DNA of 64,000 nucleotides from Cladopsammia gracilis (Eukaryota; Cnidaria; Anthozoa; Scleractinia; Dendrophylliidae). Below are positions 1 to 10,032 of the stretch, in pieces. The stretch covers positions 1 through 64,000 of the forward strand of contig JAJGOT010001032.1 in the NCBI GenBank assembly GCA_022457155.1, written 5' to 3'. Under the pieces are notes generated by a model. That model was not told the DNA's origin. It saw nothing but the letters and a program-made list of their open reading frames with translations, and made no database searches. Both the position numbers and the translations under genes were made by a program. How positions within the stretch are numbered: position 1 is the first letter of the stretch; the number at the start of each line of letters is the position of its first letter.

Positions 1-160
1 GTTTGTCCGGCGCTCTAGTTCCGAAGTTTTAATACGGTAAGTTTGACTTTCTCAATTTTCATTTGTATTTCGTTCCATGTTTCCACGGTTTTCGCTCTGT
101 TTCGACACGCCCTCTACACTTGGTGGAACCTTTTAGGTCGATTTAGACATTATTTGACCT

Positions 161-300
161 TTTGCTTATGATACACAATTATACAATTTGTATGTTACGA
201 GCGCTGAAAACTGTATTTTAACAGTCAGGTGTTTCGGGGATAACCCCTTCATCAGTGCTTGCATGTGTTCCCAGAGCCAAACGCTTATTTGAATTCCCAA
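161..300 (-). mobile_element. Penelope-like terminal fragment with hammerhead-like core
   Basis: On the minus strand CTGATGA (249-255) is followed by a short GGGG/CCCC hairpin and GAAAC (231-235). This is the conserved arrangement of a hammerhead ribozyme core: CUGANGA, stem II, GAAA. Such cores are known in the terminal repeats of Penelope-like elements. A copy lies in unit C at 56886-56910. I could not assign stem III or the cleavage triplet with confidence, and no coding sequence remains, so this is a candidate. Confidence 0.5.
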
Positions 301-356
301 ACACTTTTTTTAAGTGATACGCACACCAGTACTATAAATTCAAAATATTTATTTAT

Positions 357-605
357 TTTGAGTCAATTTGGACGGTTTTTAAGAGGTAACTCGTAACTTC
401 ATGAACATCAAGGCTATGGCAATGAAACCTAGAGGGTACATAGTACGTCCGAAACTGTCTCCTTTGCGGTCCGCACAATGGAACGATTACGTCATATGAC
501 GGAGTTTTTAAGTTATTTGTTATACGGCCGCCATCTTGGATCCGCCATCCTGGATTTCCAAATTTTTTTTTAAACCTCTTAAAAACCGTCCAAATTGACT
601 CAAAA
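357..605. mobile_element. MITE-like element with TIR GAGTCAATTTGGACGG (unit A)
   Basis: A 28-bp inverted repeat beginning GAGTCAATTTGGACGG and ending in AAGAGGT bounds about 248 bp without coding capacity. Copies lie at 13572-13819 (unit B) and 56534-56784 (unit C), and a one-sided relative at about 35443-35655. The interior carries CAAGATGGCGG-type motifs and the palindrome CATATGACG. Open frames across it are not genes. The superfamily is not clear because no target duplication can be identified. Confidence 0.75.
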
Positions 606-1880
606 TTATATATCATCAAAACCAATAAATAAACGCTAAATGACGTAAAAATGTAAACATTGTTTTCCTTCATTCATTCAATCAATCGATTCGCATATAA
701 TTCACCGCATATAAGCGGGTCTAACTAACATGAAATCACCGCTACTGAGAAATAACGAAAATAGAGCTGATTTCAAACTGGCTTTTGTTTTTCACTTGAA
801 CATTTTACATAAAGTAAAACTTATTTTTTAGAATAAAGAAGGAAAAAGAAGGAAAAAGAACAGAAGCGTGTATGCCTAGAACCCGAGTCGTTTGCTTCAT
901 AACTAATATCCATATCCACTACACCAACGAGGGCTAGCTGACAGGAATTGTAATTTTTTAACACATTTATAGTGTTCCCCATAACCATAAATGAGAGCTA
1001 ACCGTTTTCAAGTCAATGCTTAACCCTAAACACTGCAGATCAGTGCTAAACTGAAGCTCTTTTCTCTCTGTTCTGTGTGTAAGTCAGTAATATAAAGAAT
1101 GCTACTGTTAGGTAAATGGGGCCTATTTTACTCGCTTGCATGCGGTAATTTGATGTAAGTTAGACCGGCTTATATGCGGTTAATTATATGCGAATTGGGT
1201 GCATGGTGCCACCTTACTCGGATTTTGGTTAGGTCAATAAACACGATAGGTGAATCGAGAGCAAAAAGTAACGAAAAACCAGCAATAAGCACATACAATT
1301 GCAGAGAAGAATGTTCTTTCTTCCTTGAGATTAGAACTTTCCGATTTAGCGGATTAAATCCGCGAAAGTGGAACTACAGTTTCTCGTCCAATGTTGTGAA
1401 GTCAGTTTGGTACTTTGAAATAGTATTACGACCGGAAAACATTGGTTGTATGTTTTGGTGATATGGCCACGCATTTTAAAGCAGAGTCTGTGTTTCGTTC
1501 GAAACACGAATAATCGAATCACAGTTCGCATAACATAATATGGAATAACAGAATGCGTAAATACAGAAGAGAATTCTTAACGCAGAAAACATAATTCGCA
1601 AAGAATAATCTAATGCAAGGGTAACGAAAACAACAGCGATGTTTTGTCGAACATAATTGAGAATACGTAAAAAACAATTCGTAACATCAAAAACACCAGT
1701 GATAAATGTAAAAAAAAAAACATAAATCCCAAACATAATCTTGGCGATAATCACACCTCATAATACACAGGCGAACATTTGATTGACAGCAAAATTTGCG
1801 TCTACGATCGACGTGTTTCAATGGGCACGATTCCGGAATTGATGGTTTGCAACCATTCCCAAAGGAATTAACGAACAAAA
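606..1880. other. Unit A non-coding sequence
   Basis: I see no gene. The sequence is AT-rich and repeated in units B and C with small indels. Frames reaching about 100 codons in the three copies are broken at different points and have no recognisable motifs. Confidence 0.6.
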
Positions 1881-1965
1881 GACATGGCGGCCATGTTGGA
1901 TGACACAACAATAGAAGCCAATGAGAAATCTTTTGTTGACTGTCATCCAACATGGCCGCCGTGTC
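1881..1965. repeat. Inverted repeat around ACATGGCGGCCATG (unit A)
   Basis: About 25 bp (ACATGGCGGCCATGTTGGAT) is repeated inverted across a spacer of about 35 bp. Copies are at about 15069-15153 and 55198-55281. The unit C copy has a mismatch in one arm. It is a small foldback or an inverted transposon remnant. Confidence 0.65.
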
Positions 1966-2928
1966 GTAAGATGCAAACCACCTATAGGCTGTCATTTCAG
2001 TTCGTGCTCCAAAGCACGCTTCAATAATACATGTATTAATATCAACGCCTTGTAAAACTATTCAAAGTACTATTTGAAAAGTGAGCAGTAGTAGCCAAGA
2101 GTTTTACACCTGATAAAACACTTGCTGCAATTTGTTTTTGAACGACTTCAAAAATAATTTATCTTTTTGGCGGGGTCGTGCTGAGTGGCAAGTTCATCCG
2201 CGGTGGAGGTTTTGAGTTATAACTGACACTACAAATTAACTAATAACAGAGAGTCATAAAAGTTTCTTTAACAGCAACGTATTGGTTGAACGAAGTTCGT
2301 TCTGAGTTATAAATCATTCGAATCTTGTAGCCGCATAAATGCTAACAAATTTAAAAAACGTTCTATGGTTAAAAAGTTTAGAATGTATGAGCTTTCGAGT
2401 GCCAGTCTGCAATCTTTGACAAATGATAAAGAATGAAATGCGCAAACATGGAAATATATACGGTAAAAAGTGTGAAATAGAAAAATACCGATAGAAACAA
2501 AAAAGATACTTTTGGGGGAATAAAATGCTAATACAAAGTTTTTAAAAGAATTGAATATTACCTAGGTACTTGTTTCGAGTTATTGTCCGCTTCGCTTGTA
2601 ACTGCGGTAGGCCAAGATTCCAGTGTTTCGTTACGCGAAAATTTTCCTTATCACTTAAACTTTTTACCGTATGTATTTCCATGTTCGCCCTTTTTATTCA
2701 TTATTCGTCAAAGAGTCCCTTTCCAGATATATCAACAACAATGGCTTAGCAGTCTATGAATATTCCATGAAACGATTCAACACATAAGATTAACTTAGAA
2801 AATGGTCACACCCACTCAGCCAATCAGTGCCCAGTATTTGCGTGCTCTATATCCCATAAACTGTCTTAAATTATGTAAAGAGGCGGGGGCTTTGAAGCCC
2901 AGGGAAATTGTGGGGTAAAATAACTACT

Positions 2929-3065
2929 CATTAGTAAGCTCTATATAGAACATACTAATGAATTCTTTTGTTTTCCTTTGTCTAAAAGCCTCATTAGTAT
3001 GCTCTATATAGAGCATACTAATGAGAAAATAGAGCATACTAATGAGTATATAGAGCATACTAATG
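2929..3065. promoter_or_regulatory. Cluster of 13-bp inverted half-sites, putative recombinase core sites
   Basis: The 13-mer GAGCATACTAATG or its complement occurs six times with few mismatches. One perfect 32-bp palindrome (2992-3023) and one imperfect one (2929-2960) each consist of two inverted 13-mers around TATATA. Single copies follow at 3032 and 3053. Paired inverted arms of 11-13 bp around a 6-8 bp spacer are the usual layout of tyrosine recombinase core sites (lox, dif). The cluster is also present in unit B (18247-18363) and unit C (53669-53780). The function is inferred. Confidence 0.55.
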
Positions 3066-3201
3066 AATTACAGGCTGCTAATTTAAACAAAAACAACTTG
3101 CAGTTATAACAATGTCAATTTTATTTGAAGTTTTCGCTTTACATACCTTAAGCAAGAAATTAATCACCAAAATAGCAAAACCAAATTCGACGTAACAATT
3201 T

Positions 3202-4587
3202 TTAAGAAAAATGAAACGAAAGACTGGTCTCCCCGTGCTTAATAACAAGAGATGTGGTTGCTGATGATTCGCTAGATGTTTCTTCCTTACATTTTTGATC
3301 TACTTTTTTAATTTTACATTCTGGCTCCCCCATTGGTGGTTGAAAGGCGTCTGAGACAGCTTTCACCAGGGTGCTGCTTGCTCTCTTGTAGGTGCGAACA
3401 GCAGTGCTTCGGTGACCAGTTCTTGACATAATCGTCTGTTCGTCAAACGTTCCACTTTCATATAACTGTGTTGCACAAGTAACCTTGCCAGAGTGATTGG
3501 TAAACCGTCTTCCATCCATGTTAATCTTCGCTTCCGTGCACATCGATTTCAAATACTTTGACAAAGTATTTATTCCAACAGCCTGTACCCCGTACCTGAC
3601 ATCTCCTGCCTCTCTGCTCGGAAGGGGCTTTCTGTAAAATCTTCCACTACTTGGGATGCATCTCATGTATTCTCTGAACACCCTAACAACACATCGACTG
3701 TTGGATGGCTGAGCATATTGTTTGACAGTTTTCACGTCAACTTTCCGCTGCTGAAGGCCACCTTGAACATTCTTACAGATTCTTCCATTAAAAATGATAA
3801 AATCGCCCTCTTTGTCGGCACCAAACTCGTACTGCTCAGCCATAAGATTGACGTGTTCATTCATAGCTCGAAAGCCAAACACTTTACAGTTGTAATAGAA
3901 TACAGCATAGCTTAATGCTTTTGACGACTGAAATCCAACAGTCCCAGATGACCATAACTGTTCCTCGTCTTCCACCGTCAAAGGATCCGCTGAATTTCTT
4001 TTTGTGCCAATACCAGCGCTTGTCATTTCTTTCATTCTGGAATCCAAGGCTTTTCTAAACGACTGAAAGTGAGGGTCGTCTTTAGATAGAATGTTCAGAT
4101 CATACCTCTTCAAGTCTTCGCGGAAATGTCTCAGCAATCCAGTTGAAATTGAATACAAGGAGTTCGCCGGGTAAGGCTTGCCATCACCTCTCATGACTTC
4201 CAATATGAATCTTGTGAGCCAGTAATTTAACTCTTCCACGGGGGTGGTGCCCAAATCAACTGGAACGGACCTATACTCATCTCCAAGGGTTTCAATTTGT
4301 GTGTTTCGGAATTCAGCCCAGGCTCGATAGACGTTTACCGACCACGCAGTACTTTGTCGAGTTTTCTTTGGAATTCTGTCTCTTTCTCTTTGCTCAATTT
4401 CGTTCACTGTGGTGGGCTTTTGGAAACGTGCACTTTCGTCGAATTCATCCCCCAAGCACTCGGATATGTTTACGCTCTCAAAAGCAAGTAAATCTTGAGT
4501 GGCAAGGACGGCCTCAAGTTCCTCGAGCTCTGTATACTGGCTCATAGCCGGAGCAAATGAGCCATCAAAACAACAAAGAATAAACAA
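3202..4587 (-). CDS. Crypton-type tyrosine recombinase (DUF3504-like)
   Basis: This intact 461-codon gene probably encodes a DNA-cutting and rejoining tyrosine recombinase that moves its own element. Residues 80-215 form a helical core-binding region. The catalytic half begins near SKALSYAVFYYNCKVFGFR with the first arginine at R240. It continues with NHSGK (H365), GHRS (H392) and TYKR, whose Y400 is the likely nucleophile. This order matches Crypton recombinases and the derived DUF3504 domain of ZMYM and QRICH1 proteins. The usual HxxR arginine is lysine here (K368), which may reduce activity. Translation may start at Met1 or at Met15 (MSQYTEL). The tail is Ser/Thr/Lys-rich. The same N-terminus survives broken at 16435-16617 and 54136-54318. 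It is the only coding-complete copy in the window. A domesticated host role cannot be excluded. Confidence 0.8.
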   Translation of the reverse strand: MFILCCFDGSFAPAMSQYTELEELEAVLATQDLLAFESVNISECLGDEFDESARFQKPTTVNEIEQRERDRIPKKTRQSTAWSVNVYRAWAEFRNTQIETLGDEYRSVPVDLGTTPVEELNYWLTRFILEVMRGDGKPYPANSLYSISTGLLRHFREDLKRYDLNILSKDDPHFQSFRKALDSRMKEMTSAGIGTKRNSADPLTVEDEEQLWSSGTVGFQSSKALSYAVFYYNCKVFGFRAMNEHVNLMAEQYEFGADKEGDFIIFNGRICKNVQGGLQQRKVDVKTVKQYAQPSNSRCVVRVFREYMRCIPSSGRFYRKPLPSREAGDVRYGVQAVGINTLSKYLKSMCTEAKINMDGRRFTNHSGKVTCATQLYESGTFDEQTIMSRTGHRSTAVRTYKRASSTLVKAVSDAFQPPMGEPECKIKKVDQKCKEETSSESSATTSLVIKHGETSLSFHFS

Positions 4588-4761
4588 AGCTCCAAAGAAA
4601 GAAAAGCATTGTTATTCGTAAAATTCTACCAACATTACGGCGACATCCAAAACAAAATAACAACGTGATTCCCCGAGTGTGAATGACACAATTAAAATAC
4701 GCTCATAAACACAATCTGCATAACATATGTTTTCTTCGCGGATATGACCATTTTCTAAGAC

Positions 4762-4904
4762 GGTTAGACAATGAACGCTCGTGTCCTATGGGATATAGCG
4801 CCTCTCGCATTAGATAGAAGTGCCACTCGGGCTACGCCCTCGTGGACTTCTATCTATGCTCGAGGCACTATATCCCATAGAACACTCGCGTTCATTGTCT
4901 AACC
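4762..4904. mobile_element. Palindromic foldback element GGTTAGACAATGAACGC (copy 1)
   Basis: Two arms of about 65 bp, starting GGTTAGACAATGAACG, meet at a GC-rich centre resembling CTCGGGCTACGCCCTCG. It has no coding capacity. It abuts the recombinase element end in all three units (also 16119-16261 and 54492-54589), so it may be part of that element or a hitch-hiker. Confidence 0.7.
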
Positions 4905-4916
4905 CTTACGTAGTAA

Positions 4917-5043
4917 GGGTTAAACAATGAACGCGAGTGTTCTATGGGATATAGCGCCTCGAGCATAGATAGAAGGCCACGAGGGCGTAGCCCAAGTGGC
5001 ACTTCTATCTAATGCGAGAGGTGCTATATCCCTTAGGACACGA
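4917..5043. mobile_element. Palindromic foldback element, second truncated copy
   Basis: This is the same sequence as 4762-4904, placed in mirror orientation after the symmetric centre TTACGTAGTAA near 4913. The right end is lost at the junction with the element end at 5044. Together the two copies make a near-palindrome of about 280 bp. Confidence 0.7.
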
Positions 5044-5177
5044 TGAGTCGTTATTTTACCCCACAATTTCCCTGGGCTTCAAAGCCCCCGCCTCTTTACA
5101 TAATTTAAGACAGTTTATGGGATATAGAGCACACAAATACTGGGCACTGATTGGCTGAGTGGGTGTGACCATTTTCT
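5044..5177. mobile_element. Inverted remnant of the recombinase element end
   Basis: About 133 bp repeats 2800-2932 in inverse orientation, from GAGTCGTTATTTTACCCC to GTGACCATTTTCTAA. It looks like the surviving end of a second, almost wholly deleted, inverted element copy. Confidence 0.7.
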
Positions 5178-6531
5178 AAATAATGGATAGAAAGAACGAG
5201 GTATTGCAAACTGGCAATCGAAACCACATATTTAAAACTTTTTAACCAGAGAAGGTTTTTTAAGTTTGTAAATATGCCTTTACAGCTGGTTACTCGTCCA
5301 TTTTTAAAGCATAAATATGCGTTGCTTTATTCGATGACATCTTGTCTGAAAGTCTATTTTGCCAAGCTAACGGCAGCTACGTTCATCGGATAACAAAGAA
5401 GCAAAGCACTTAAATCGCTTTCTTTGTAACTTTTGTTTTACTACGGAAATAATTCAGTTATGCAAATATGTGTTTATCTTTATTCATGAATACACATGGT
5501 GTTTTGAATCAAGACGTAATCACACCTCCCGAAAAAAGTCACACCTTTGCACTAAAGTGCGTTTTTATGTGCACACACTCTAGAAGAATGAAATGAAAAT
5601 CTAAGACTGAAGCTGCAGTTTTATGAGACTATTCGAGAAAGAGGTCTTTGCGAGCTCAAAGTTGCGCGCGCTCGGGTTGCCAAGCTGAAGATTTAACGAT
5701 AATCCACGAATGTTTCGGCGTGGTTTCGGCAGCGTCACTTACTACAAATGGCCTATTGTTTAATTATTAAAGTGTGAATGCGAGCCGGTACAATAGACCA
5801 TTTCTTGATACGGAGGTAAAAATAATCTCCTGAAAAAAGTTATACTGAAGATGACTGGTATGGTGGATAAAACGACTTTGACAAAAATCACGGCGACGAT
5901 TCAAAATCGTTTTCATGAAAAAAAAAAAAATAATAAATAAATAAATAAATAAATAAAAATTGCCAATAATTTCATTGTCTGAACATTGAACCCCGCCTTC
6001 CCCCTGAGACTAATATCAAATCCCTCTCTAGGATTTTCAGATTGACATTATGGGTTTTTACACTCGTGTGATAGGTTCATATTTTATTAATTATTAATGA
6101 GTTTTGAAATAAAATGAAAACGGTTTCCTCTGTTCTTCATTCCATTTGAAGACGAGAATCGAAGCAGAATTAAAGGTACGTAAGTTTTCTGTGTAAAAGA
6201 GCCATATTTTTTACAGAAAGTTCAAATAATCTAAGTCCAATCCAAAGTCTAGAGCTTTGCTGCATAGCAAAAAAATACTAGGACTAATCTGTGAAGGATA
6301 TATTCGCCATTGGAAGTTAGCAATTCCGTACAGGTCATGAGAACAGTAAGCAGCAAGACAATGTCTACCTCTCCACTCATTTAAATCTTAGGCAGTTTAG
6401 AGCAATGATGAATATTAACCTCGAAAAAGAAAATGTTCCTGGCCGCGGAAAAGAACAATATAAAATGCGCAAAGACGCGCAAAGGTAATTGCTTAATGAG
6501 GCATGATGTCACTTCATTCGTTATTACTGTG
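5178..6531. other. Unit A non-coding sequence with an AAAT tract
   Basis: I see no gene. The segment is shared with unit B (18496-19833) and unit C. It contains an A-rich run followed by (AAAT)n near 5920-5957. The many short frames are not conserved among the three copies. Confidence 0.6.
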
Positions 6532-7293
6532 CATCGCCAGCTTTTCCGGTCACGACATTTCGCGCGCCTTACATGAAAAGTGACATACCGCTGCGTATTA
6601 GCGGGCTCGTATTCCCGCGGCGCGAAGGACCGAAAATGTTGTTTACATGATCTAAATTTTGTCCCACACAAAATCCGCTGACAAATATACTTTGATACGA
6701 AGAAAGGAGACAACAAAGTTAGCTTTCAAACGATGGTTTTTGCGAGAAATTTGAATGAAAGACGGACGAGATATCGTCATTCTAAAACAGCGAATTTTAG
6801 ACTTTTAGCGTGAGCTTTGGATTATCAATTTTCTAGCGGTTTTGCGGCAAACAAATCAGGGGAAATCAAACCGCTATGACCTTCATAATTTTAGTGTCGA
6901 ACAAGGACGTGGTCCACTGCAGATGCCCGGTCCGGCAAATGAAGCATCTAGCTCTGGAAAACATTTATGCTATGTTGATGATTCCGATTCGCGCGTTTAC
7001 ACCACCCGAATTATAAGGATTGTGTGGATTACACCGTAGTTTTCGAGGGAGAGTACAAATCAAGGTTTGCCACACTCGTTTCATTCTTGTTTATGCATTA
7101 ACAAATTACCTTTACTTAGGACATTAATTCCCTGGTCCGGCAAATTGAGGAACTATTCCATGATCGCGTATATTTGCAATTTTTTTTCCAACGCTCCATA
7201 CATTTCTTTGTAAAATCGGCCGCCATGTTTAGATACATTTTATTGTTAAACTGCGTGCCTACTACGGGCGCGTGACCGTAAATGTTGGCGATG
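6532..7293. mobile_element. Unit A-specific 762-bp TIR insertion
   Basis: Units B and C read straight through here (GTGATGACATCA-side flank to TGGAAGAAG), while unit A has 762 extra bases. The ends are imperfect inverted repeats: CATCGCCAGC...TTTTCCGGTCACG on the left and the inverse of CATCGCCAACATTTACGGTC on the right. The target duplication is too short to read. No transposase is present, so it is a non-autonomous DNA transposon of unknown superfamily. Confidence 0.65.
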
Positions 7294-9218
7294 GAGTGGA
7301 AGAAGTATTTTTTTTTCAAATTGTTGTGGCTTTTCGCAAGTCAGAATTTATCCTCATGAAATAACAAGGTGTTAACGGTTTAATTCTTTATGGAAAAGTT
7401 AAAAAAAAAGAAAAACAAATTCGTTACTTCACGCTGGTGTATCGTACTGTCTTGAATAGCAAAAGGATCTCGCCATATACCGTATACACATGCCGATTTC
7501 TCGGCTTACTCTGTCAACGCAAGCCATACAGTAAAGGAAAGTTTTGTTTGGTCATCAATTCAGCAGGAACAAATGTTCTCATAATAACAAGCGGGTGTCT
7601 TTCCTTCTTCACATTGTACAAGACGATTCGCTAATCTCTTGAGATAAAACTGTGTATTTTCCGTCGAACTTGACGAAATGTGCTCTGTATTCCACACTCA
7701 AACTTAATTCCAAATCCAGATATCTTTTTTAAACCATTTTTACGTTTGTTCGCTGAAATATTGCTTTCTAAAATTTAAATGTTTAATACTTTTTACTTTA
7801 ATACTTAATACTTTTCTCACGGCAGTATTTAAACCACTGACATCGTAAACCAGTACGTCAAAGATTTAAACGTTTTATTTTAACATTCGGCTGTCAGGTA
7901 TGTCGGTGCTCCAAAAACACGTCTCAATAATAAAATTTACTTGTAGAAATATTTAAAGTATTGTTTGAAAAAGGAGTTAAAAAAACATTCCTCATTCGTC
8001 CCTACGAAAATTAAGGAAGTGCGCTTTTGAGAAAAGTGGAGAGTAGCATACAAAAAGAAACAAGTAGACTGATTGGCATTCCACAAATGTGCCAAATGCA
8101 CCAACTGCTTCTGTTTGTGGGCATGGCATCTTGTCTGCCCTCGAAAATGTTGTGAATTTAAAGTTATGAGGTGAAGATATTCTCCTGCAAAATGCTATAG
8201 CAAAGTTGATGGGTACGATAGAAAAAACAACAAAGGGCAGCGAGTGGAGTGGAAAGCCTAAAAAAAGATTGAACAAATGTGTGTCCTGTAGTACAGAAAT
8301 TTGTCGGTTTTAATTATCCGATTCCGATTTTGAAACAATCACTTATCACAAACTTTGCGCAGAAAAGCAATGTACTCCGCATTTAGGCCACTTTGAATAG
8401 ATCATGAAAATTGTTCTTTTTACTATCAAAGCACCTTGAACATATGCTGTGTTAATTCATTTATCTGAAAGATTGGGCAAAACACGAATCTTCCTGCTTC
8501 TCAAAACCAAACTTTCCAGTTTAGTTAATGGGCCGAAATGCGCTATATTGTTCGAAATAAAGGTAAGGGCTTGATTTAGCCGTAAACATGCCCAGATATT
8601 GCTTGTTTTAAGGAAAATAACAATATATTTGTAAGGTGCTTGAAACAGGTTTGTCAACACTTCACTCCAGGACACCGCTGCGTTTGATTTTAAAATATAA
8701 GTTATGATATCAAGATAACTTCACAACTAAATCGATATAGTGAGGTTAACACGGTTCGATAGGATTTTTGAAAATTGTATGACTTCAAACGCCAAAAGCC
8801 AAAAGAAATACGAAAGTCTGTAAAGAAATGATTCTTTGCTCAAACATTCATGATGTATTAAGGTATACACTTGAACAACAATTCCATGTCGAAGTTTCCT
8901 TTCATCGGTGTCACCGTGGAAATGGGATCGTAAAAAATTCGCCACAGATTATTAAAGCCGAGTGTTTTGGATCGCACTTTTATTAATTTCAGAACGTCAG
9001 TTTTTAATTTCGATGCCTTCATCAAATTTCCGTTTCAATAAAGAAGAGAAAGGTAACAAAAATATTAAAAATTAAACGTCTTTACCTGGATTCGAACGCG
9101 GGCAAGCGATTCCCGGTGTCGCTTGTTGAGAAAACGTGATTAAATCTTTAAATAGTTTAAACTTTTCTTGTTATGTCGAGAGATCCATATGAAATCCTCA
9201 GCTATAGATCGGTTTTAA
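7294..9218. other. Unit A non-coding sequence upstream of the secreted-protein gene
   Basis: I see no gene. Frames of 60-100 codons occur but differ between the three copies by stops and frameshifts. A tRNA-B-box-like stretch at about 9085-9100 lacks any matching A box or cloverleaf. Confidence 0.55.
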
Positions 9219-9393
9219 TAGACTATTTTGCTAATGTTGTGTTCCCAGTGCATCTTGGGTAGTTCCAGTCCTTTGTGGGGGGAAACGACCAGTTTGGCAG
9301 GTAATTTGAAATTTTAATTTTGGCCGTTTGCCCCCACAAAGGACTAGAACTACCCAAGATGCACTGGGAACACAACATTAGCAAAATAGTCTA
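9219..9393. mobile_element. Foldback MITE, TA-GACTATTTTGCTAATG (unit A)
   Basis: Two near-perfect arms of about 65 bp (GACTATTTTGCTAATGTTG... and its inverse) flank a spacer of about 40 bp. The outermost bases are TA on both sides, as in TA-targeting MITEs, though the TA may be part of the palindrome. Copies lie at 21749-21923 and 49850-50023. Confidence 0.75.
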
Positions 9394-10032
9394 CTGCCAT
9401 CAAAGGGCTCTAAACGCGAAGCGTCGGTTTATCGTGTTGATAATGTAATGTCTTTTTCTGTGGACGAGTATTCCTAATATATATTTCTTTGCATTTGGGG
9501 AAAAAAAGGAACTACCAATAAACGTTTACAGCCCATGGAAGGATGGATAAGGGGAAGGAAGAAAGGACATAAAGATACTATATCTCGTTCAAAGCTTTGC
9601 GTATACCTAATTCAATAAATGTTGCTTTGCTAATTGGTAATTGGGCATCGGCGTTTCCGCATACGGAACACAATGCAATGCTTTGCTTTAGTGACCGCCA
9701 AACAACAACTGCCAAATGCCCAAAGCAACGTTAACCTTTATTGAATTAGGTTTATTCACGAGATAAGAAAGAATGGAGCACAATGTATTTTTACATGCCG
9801 ATTTCCGTAGTTCAATCAAAACAAGTCGCCAAACTTCACTTTAAGATGAAAAAAAAAAATGTTTCTTTATCCCTAGTTCGGTATTGTGCAAAATTTGTTA
9901 ACCATCTCGTTTTAACATCTCCGCCAAAAATTACATGTGGTCCCTTTTACAAAATATTATTTTTTCTGCACATGTCAATCGACCTGTCTGTTTTTTTGCC
10001 CAATTTATTTTAGGAGTCCTTGTTTGTCAAAT

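Larger units (their letters stand above)
2795..4758 (-). mobile_element. Crypton-type tyrosine recombinase element, full copy (unit A)
   Basis: The element runs from TTAGAAAATGGTCA (2795) to its inverse TGACCATTTTCTAA (4745-4758) and contains one intact recombinase gene on the minus strand. Near the 2795 end is a cluster of 13-bp half-sites (2929-3065). At the same locus in unit B (16265-18495) and unit C (53545-54489) the element is internally deleted and reversed relative to the flanking unit. Just outside the 4758 end lie a palindromic repeat and a second, inverted, partial copy of the 2795 end (5044-5177), so this locus looks like an unequal inverted duplication centred near 4913. Classic Cryptons lack TIRs, so the apparent 133-bp TIRs probably reflect that duplication. 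Confidence 0.75.

Noticed and set aside
2929..3065. CRISPR-like array
   Set aside because: Half-sites are in mixed orientation with very short AT spacers, in an animal-type genome. No cas-like gene is present.
2800..5177. 133-bp terminal inverted repeats as true ends of a recombinase transposon
   Set aside because: Units B and C show only one such end per element. The second in unit A is better explained by an inverted duplication around 4913.
9084..9125. tRNA-like sequence with GTTCGAATCC B box (minus strand), repeated at about 21618 and 50138
   Set aside because: No A box at the expected distance and no cloverleaf arms. It is probably chance or an old SINE trace.
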